Of a stretch of 64,000 nt of DNA, positions 61,991 to 64,000 are shown piece by piece. The stretch covers positions 3,659,771 to 3,723,770 of the forward strand of contig CM053251.1 in NCBI GenBank assembly GCA_028583405.1, given 5' to 3'. Within the stretch, counting starts at the first letter, position 1; the number at the start of each line of letters is the position of its first letter. This DNA is from Pogonophryne albipinna (taxonomy: Eukaryota; Chordata; Actinopteri; Perciformes; Artedidraconidae). The notes below the pieces were generated by a model that saw only the letters and a program-made list of their open reading frames with translations, did not search any database and was not told the DNA's origin. The position numbers and the translations under genes were made by a program.

Positions 61991-62552
61991 ATTTAGTTTA
62001 GTGAGCCACACTTCCTCTGGGGAAGTCCATTGCAGACAGTAATCAGGCAGGTCCAGATATCAAATGGATGGACTGCTCCTCACTTAACTCCCTGTTTCTG
62101 GGCTAATGCAGTAACTATAGATTCATGACTGGTGGCTCTGTATCCTTGACTTCCTCGGCTCCCAGTCATGGCTCCACTTTGCCTGCACACATTTCCATAA
62201 ATGACACTAAAGAAGAAATATGAAGTGGATTTATCCTCAACTACTTTCCCTATTCTCATGTTTGCCCTCACTGATGCTGCCCTCTCATGAATCATAGAGG
62301 ACCGGGAGGCTTACCGGGAATTTCAATACTAAATCCACAGGTTTTACGTTCTTCTCGGTGCAAACAACGAGCTCACTGGAAAGCAATACATTCACGGGGG
62401 CAATGCGGGAGATTGGCTGAATGTTCACCCTCTTTAGAGTTTTCTTTACCAGATGAATCCTGGAACAGATGAGGGATATTTCCTGACCTCAGGAGTTTAA
62501 TCAAGCACCCCTGGATATAACCCTCCACAGTCCACATAAAAAGAGCCCTAAC

Positions 62553-63281
62553 CATAGGCGGATTTTGCATTGCCCCCCCTAGTGGCTGAAATATGTTACA
62601 GCATTACTACTTCTAAAACTGTTCCAATACAAATATTTCGTATATCAATATTTTAATAGATGTAATATAATGATTGTTACAATACAAATCTGAATAATAT
62701 CATGTTTTGTTTGAAATAATTTCATTTTTGAGCAGTCGCATGTTGTGACGTGTGTGTGTGTGTGTGATGTGTCTGTGATGTGTGTGTGTGTGAAGTATGA
62801 GGTTAAGAACACAAGTTCCCTCGCTTTTTTTACATACAAGTGATTCAGCTATTGTATTACAATAAGATATGCGGCGATTTTTAAAATGTCTAATTTCTGG
62901 GACGTTTAAGGCACGTCTAGGCACTAAGTAGGACACTGGTTAATAATATTGTAGCGTGTTCAAGTAACTAAGGGATATAGTAGTTATCAAATAAGTATAA
63001 GATGTGCACAATTATGATACGTTTTACAGATGTAATGCACTGTTGTTGGGGGGAGAGACCGCCCCTTCCATATGAGTGTGTGTGTACGGCGGGCATGAGG
63101 TGTGCATGAGGCGTGCATGACGAGACGAGTTGTGTTCGTATGTGGAAAAGTCATACTCAGTGCGGTGAACGCTGGTTTTATTGCTTCTGTATCCGTATCA
63201 CCCCATGCAATAGTTGGGACTGTGTGCCGTCAGTAAAAAAGGTTTGCCCCCCCCAAGCGCAAATGTCAAACACCGCCTATG
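62553..63281. mobile_element. hAT-like non-autonomous element with 8-bp TSD
   Basis: Ends CATAGGCGGATTTTGC and (right) CACCGCCTATG, with a GCCCCCCC run near each end. Flanked by GCCCTAAC on both sides (62545-62552 and 63282-63289). No transposase is seen in 729 bp. Confidence 0.85.
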
Positions 63282-63289
63282 GCCCTAAC

Positions 63290-64000
63290 AGCCTTCATTG
63301 GGCGGGGAATAACACCGCTGAATTTGCCACTTAGCCTCCAGCAACTCATTGAATCCCTTCATCTGCAAATATTTTAATAACTAAATCATTAGTGGAAGCA
63401 CTATTGACAAGATCAAGGATTAAAAATGAATGATCACCTGCCTCTCATGTCTACCGCTTTGTGTCGTGATCGCAGGGAAATTAGAGGACAGGAAGCAAAT
63501 TAATGAAAACCTGTCTGAATATAAATTAATTTAATTTTGACCTGACAAAATATCTCACTTCCCGAGGAACTTCAAACTCAGCATCTGACTTTGAGGCATG
63601 ACAGGACGCCGTTTAATACCAGATTTAAAATGTCTTTCCTTGAGGAGGTTTGGGAATCCTGTGAGTAACCAGTGAGCCGCTATCATCTTAACGCCCAGGA
63701 GTGAGGGGGGGGGGGAAATGCTAATCCGCACACACGCACGGTAGGAGTTTTATCTTTCATTAGGCTAGGATTAAAAGCAATTTAGAGTTATTGATATTAT
63801 CTGGCATTAGGCTATGATTAGCACTCACTCCAGTGGCTCTAAATCAGCTCAGGCGGGAAATAAACACTTCAAGGAAGACTGAGATAGAGAGCAGCCTAGC
63901 AACATATATAGATGAGGATGAGCCTATGTATTGTTCATAACTTGACCTTGTTTTGGACAAACTTGAAGTCAACTTTAGACAGATAAGAAGCCATTTTTTC
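63290..64000. other. Right-edge intronic or upstream sequence
   Basis: AT-rich sequence without a recognised gene. No signal-peptide exon for the cntnap5-like gene was found. Confidence 0.35.

Overview
The window is vertebrate nuclear DNA, most likely from a teleost fish. It has long introns bounded by GT/AG sites, (TG)n microsatellites, many hAT, Harbinger-like and TTAA-flanked transposon copies, and L2-type LINE fragments. No prokaryotic or organellar gene was seen.

The only host protein-coding gene I can support is a contactin-associated-protein-like gene on the minus strand, best matched to the CNTNAP5 subtype. Thirteen exons lie between 39343 and 1902. I number them 2 to 14 by family analogy. 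They join in one continuous phase and give about 719 residues: F5/8-type discoidin domain, laminin G1, laminin G2, EGF1 and the start of the fibrinogen-like/third laminin G region. The signal-peptide exon was not found; it lies in or beyond the >24 kb of intron to the right of 39343. The C-terminal half, including the transmembrane segment, lies off the left edge.

The rest is intron. Intron 10 (9184-18280) carries three plus-strand tRNA-Leu(UAA) genes in a duplicated array. Two further copies are at 21246 and 36801. The same intron holds a row of abutting TTAA-flanked transposons with a nested hAT. Intron 11 has a hAT-like element, a possible LTR and primer-binding-site remnant, and a foldback element with tandem-repeat arms and a 6-bp target duplication. 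Intron 5 has a 57-bp minisatellite that arose inside a dispersed repeat, plus an L2 fragment.

The most notable feature lies between 46796 and 53216, in presumed intron 1: a 6.4-kb DNA transposon with matching ends and TTAA on both sides. It carries two convergent spliced genes. The left gene encodes a THAP-domain transposase of probable Kolobok type, in four exons with two reading-frame breaks. The right gene encodes a 224-residue cysteine-rich protein, in two exons with an intact frame, that resembles the C-terminal ballast domain of the P2X7 receptor. The two promoters, one at each end, share an inverted 19-bp block containing a CRE palindrome, next to kappaB-like sites. A LINE has inserted into the first transposase intron.

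Several of the smaller TTAA-flanked elements also start with AGG, so they may be non-autonomous relatives mobilised by the same kind of transposase.
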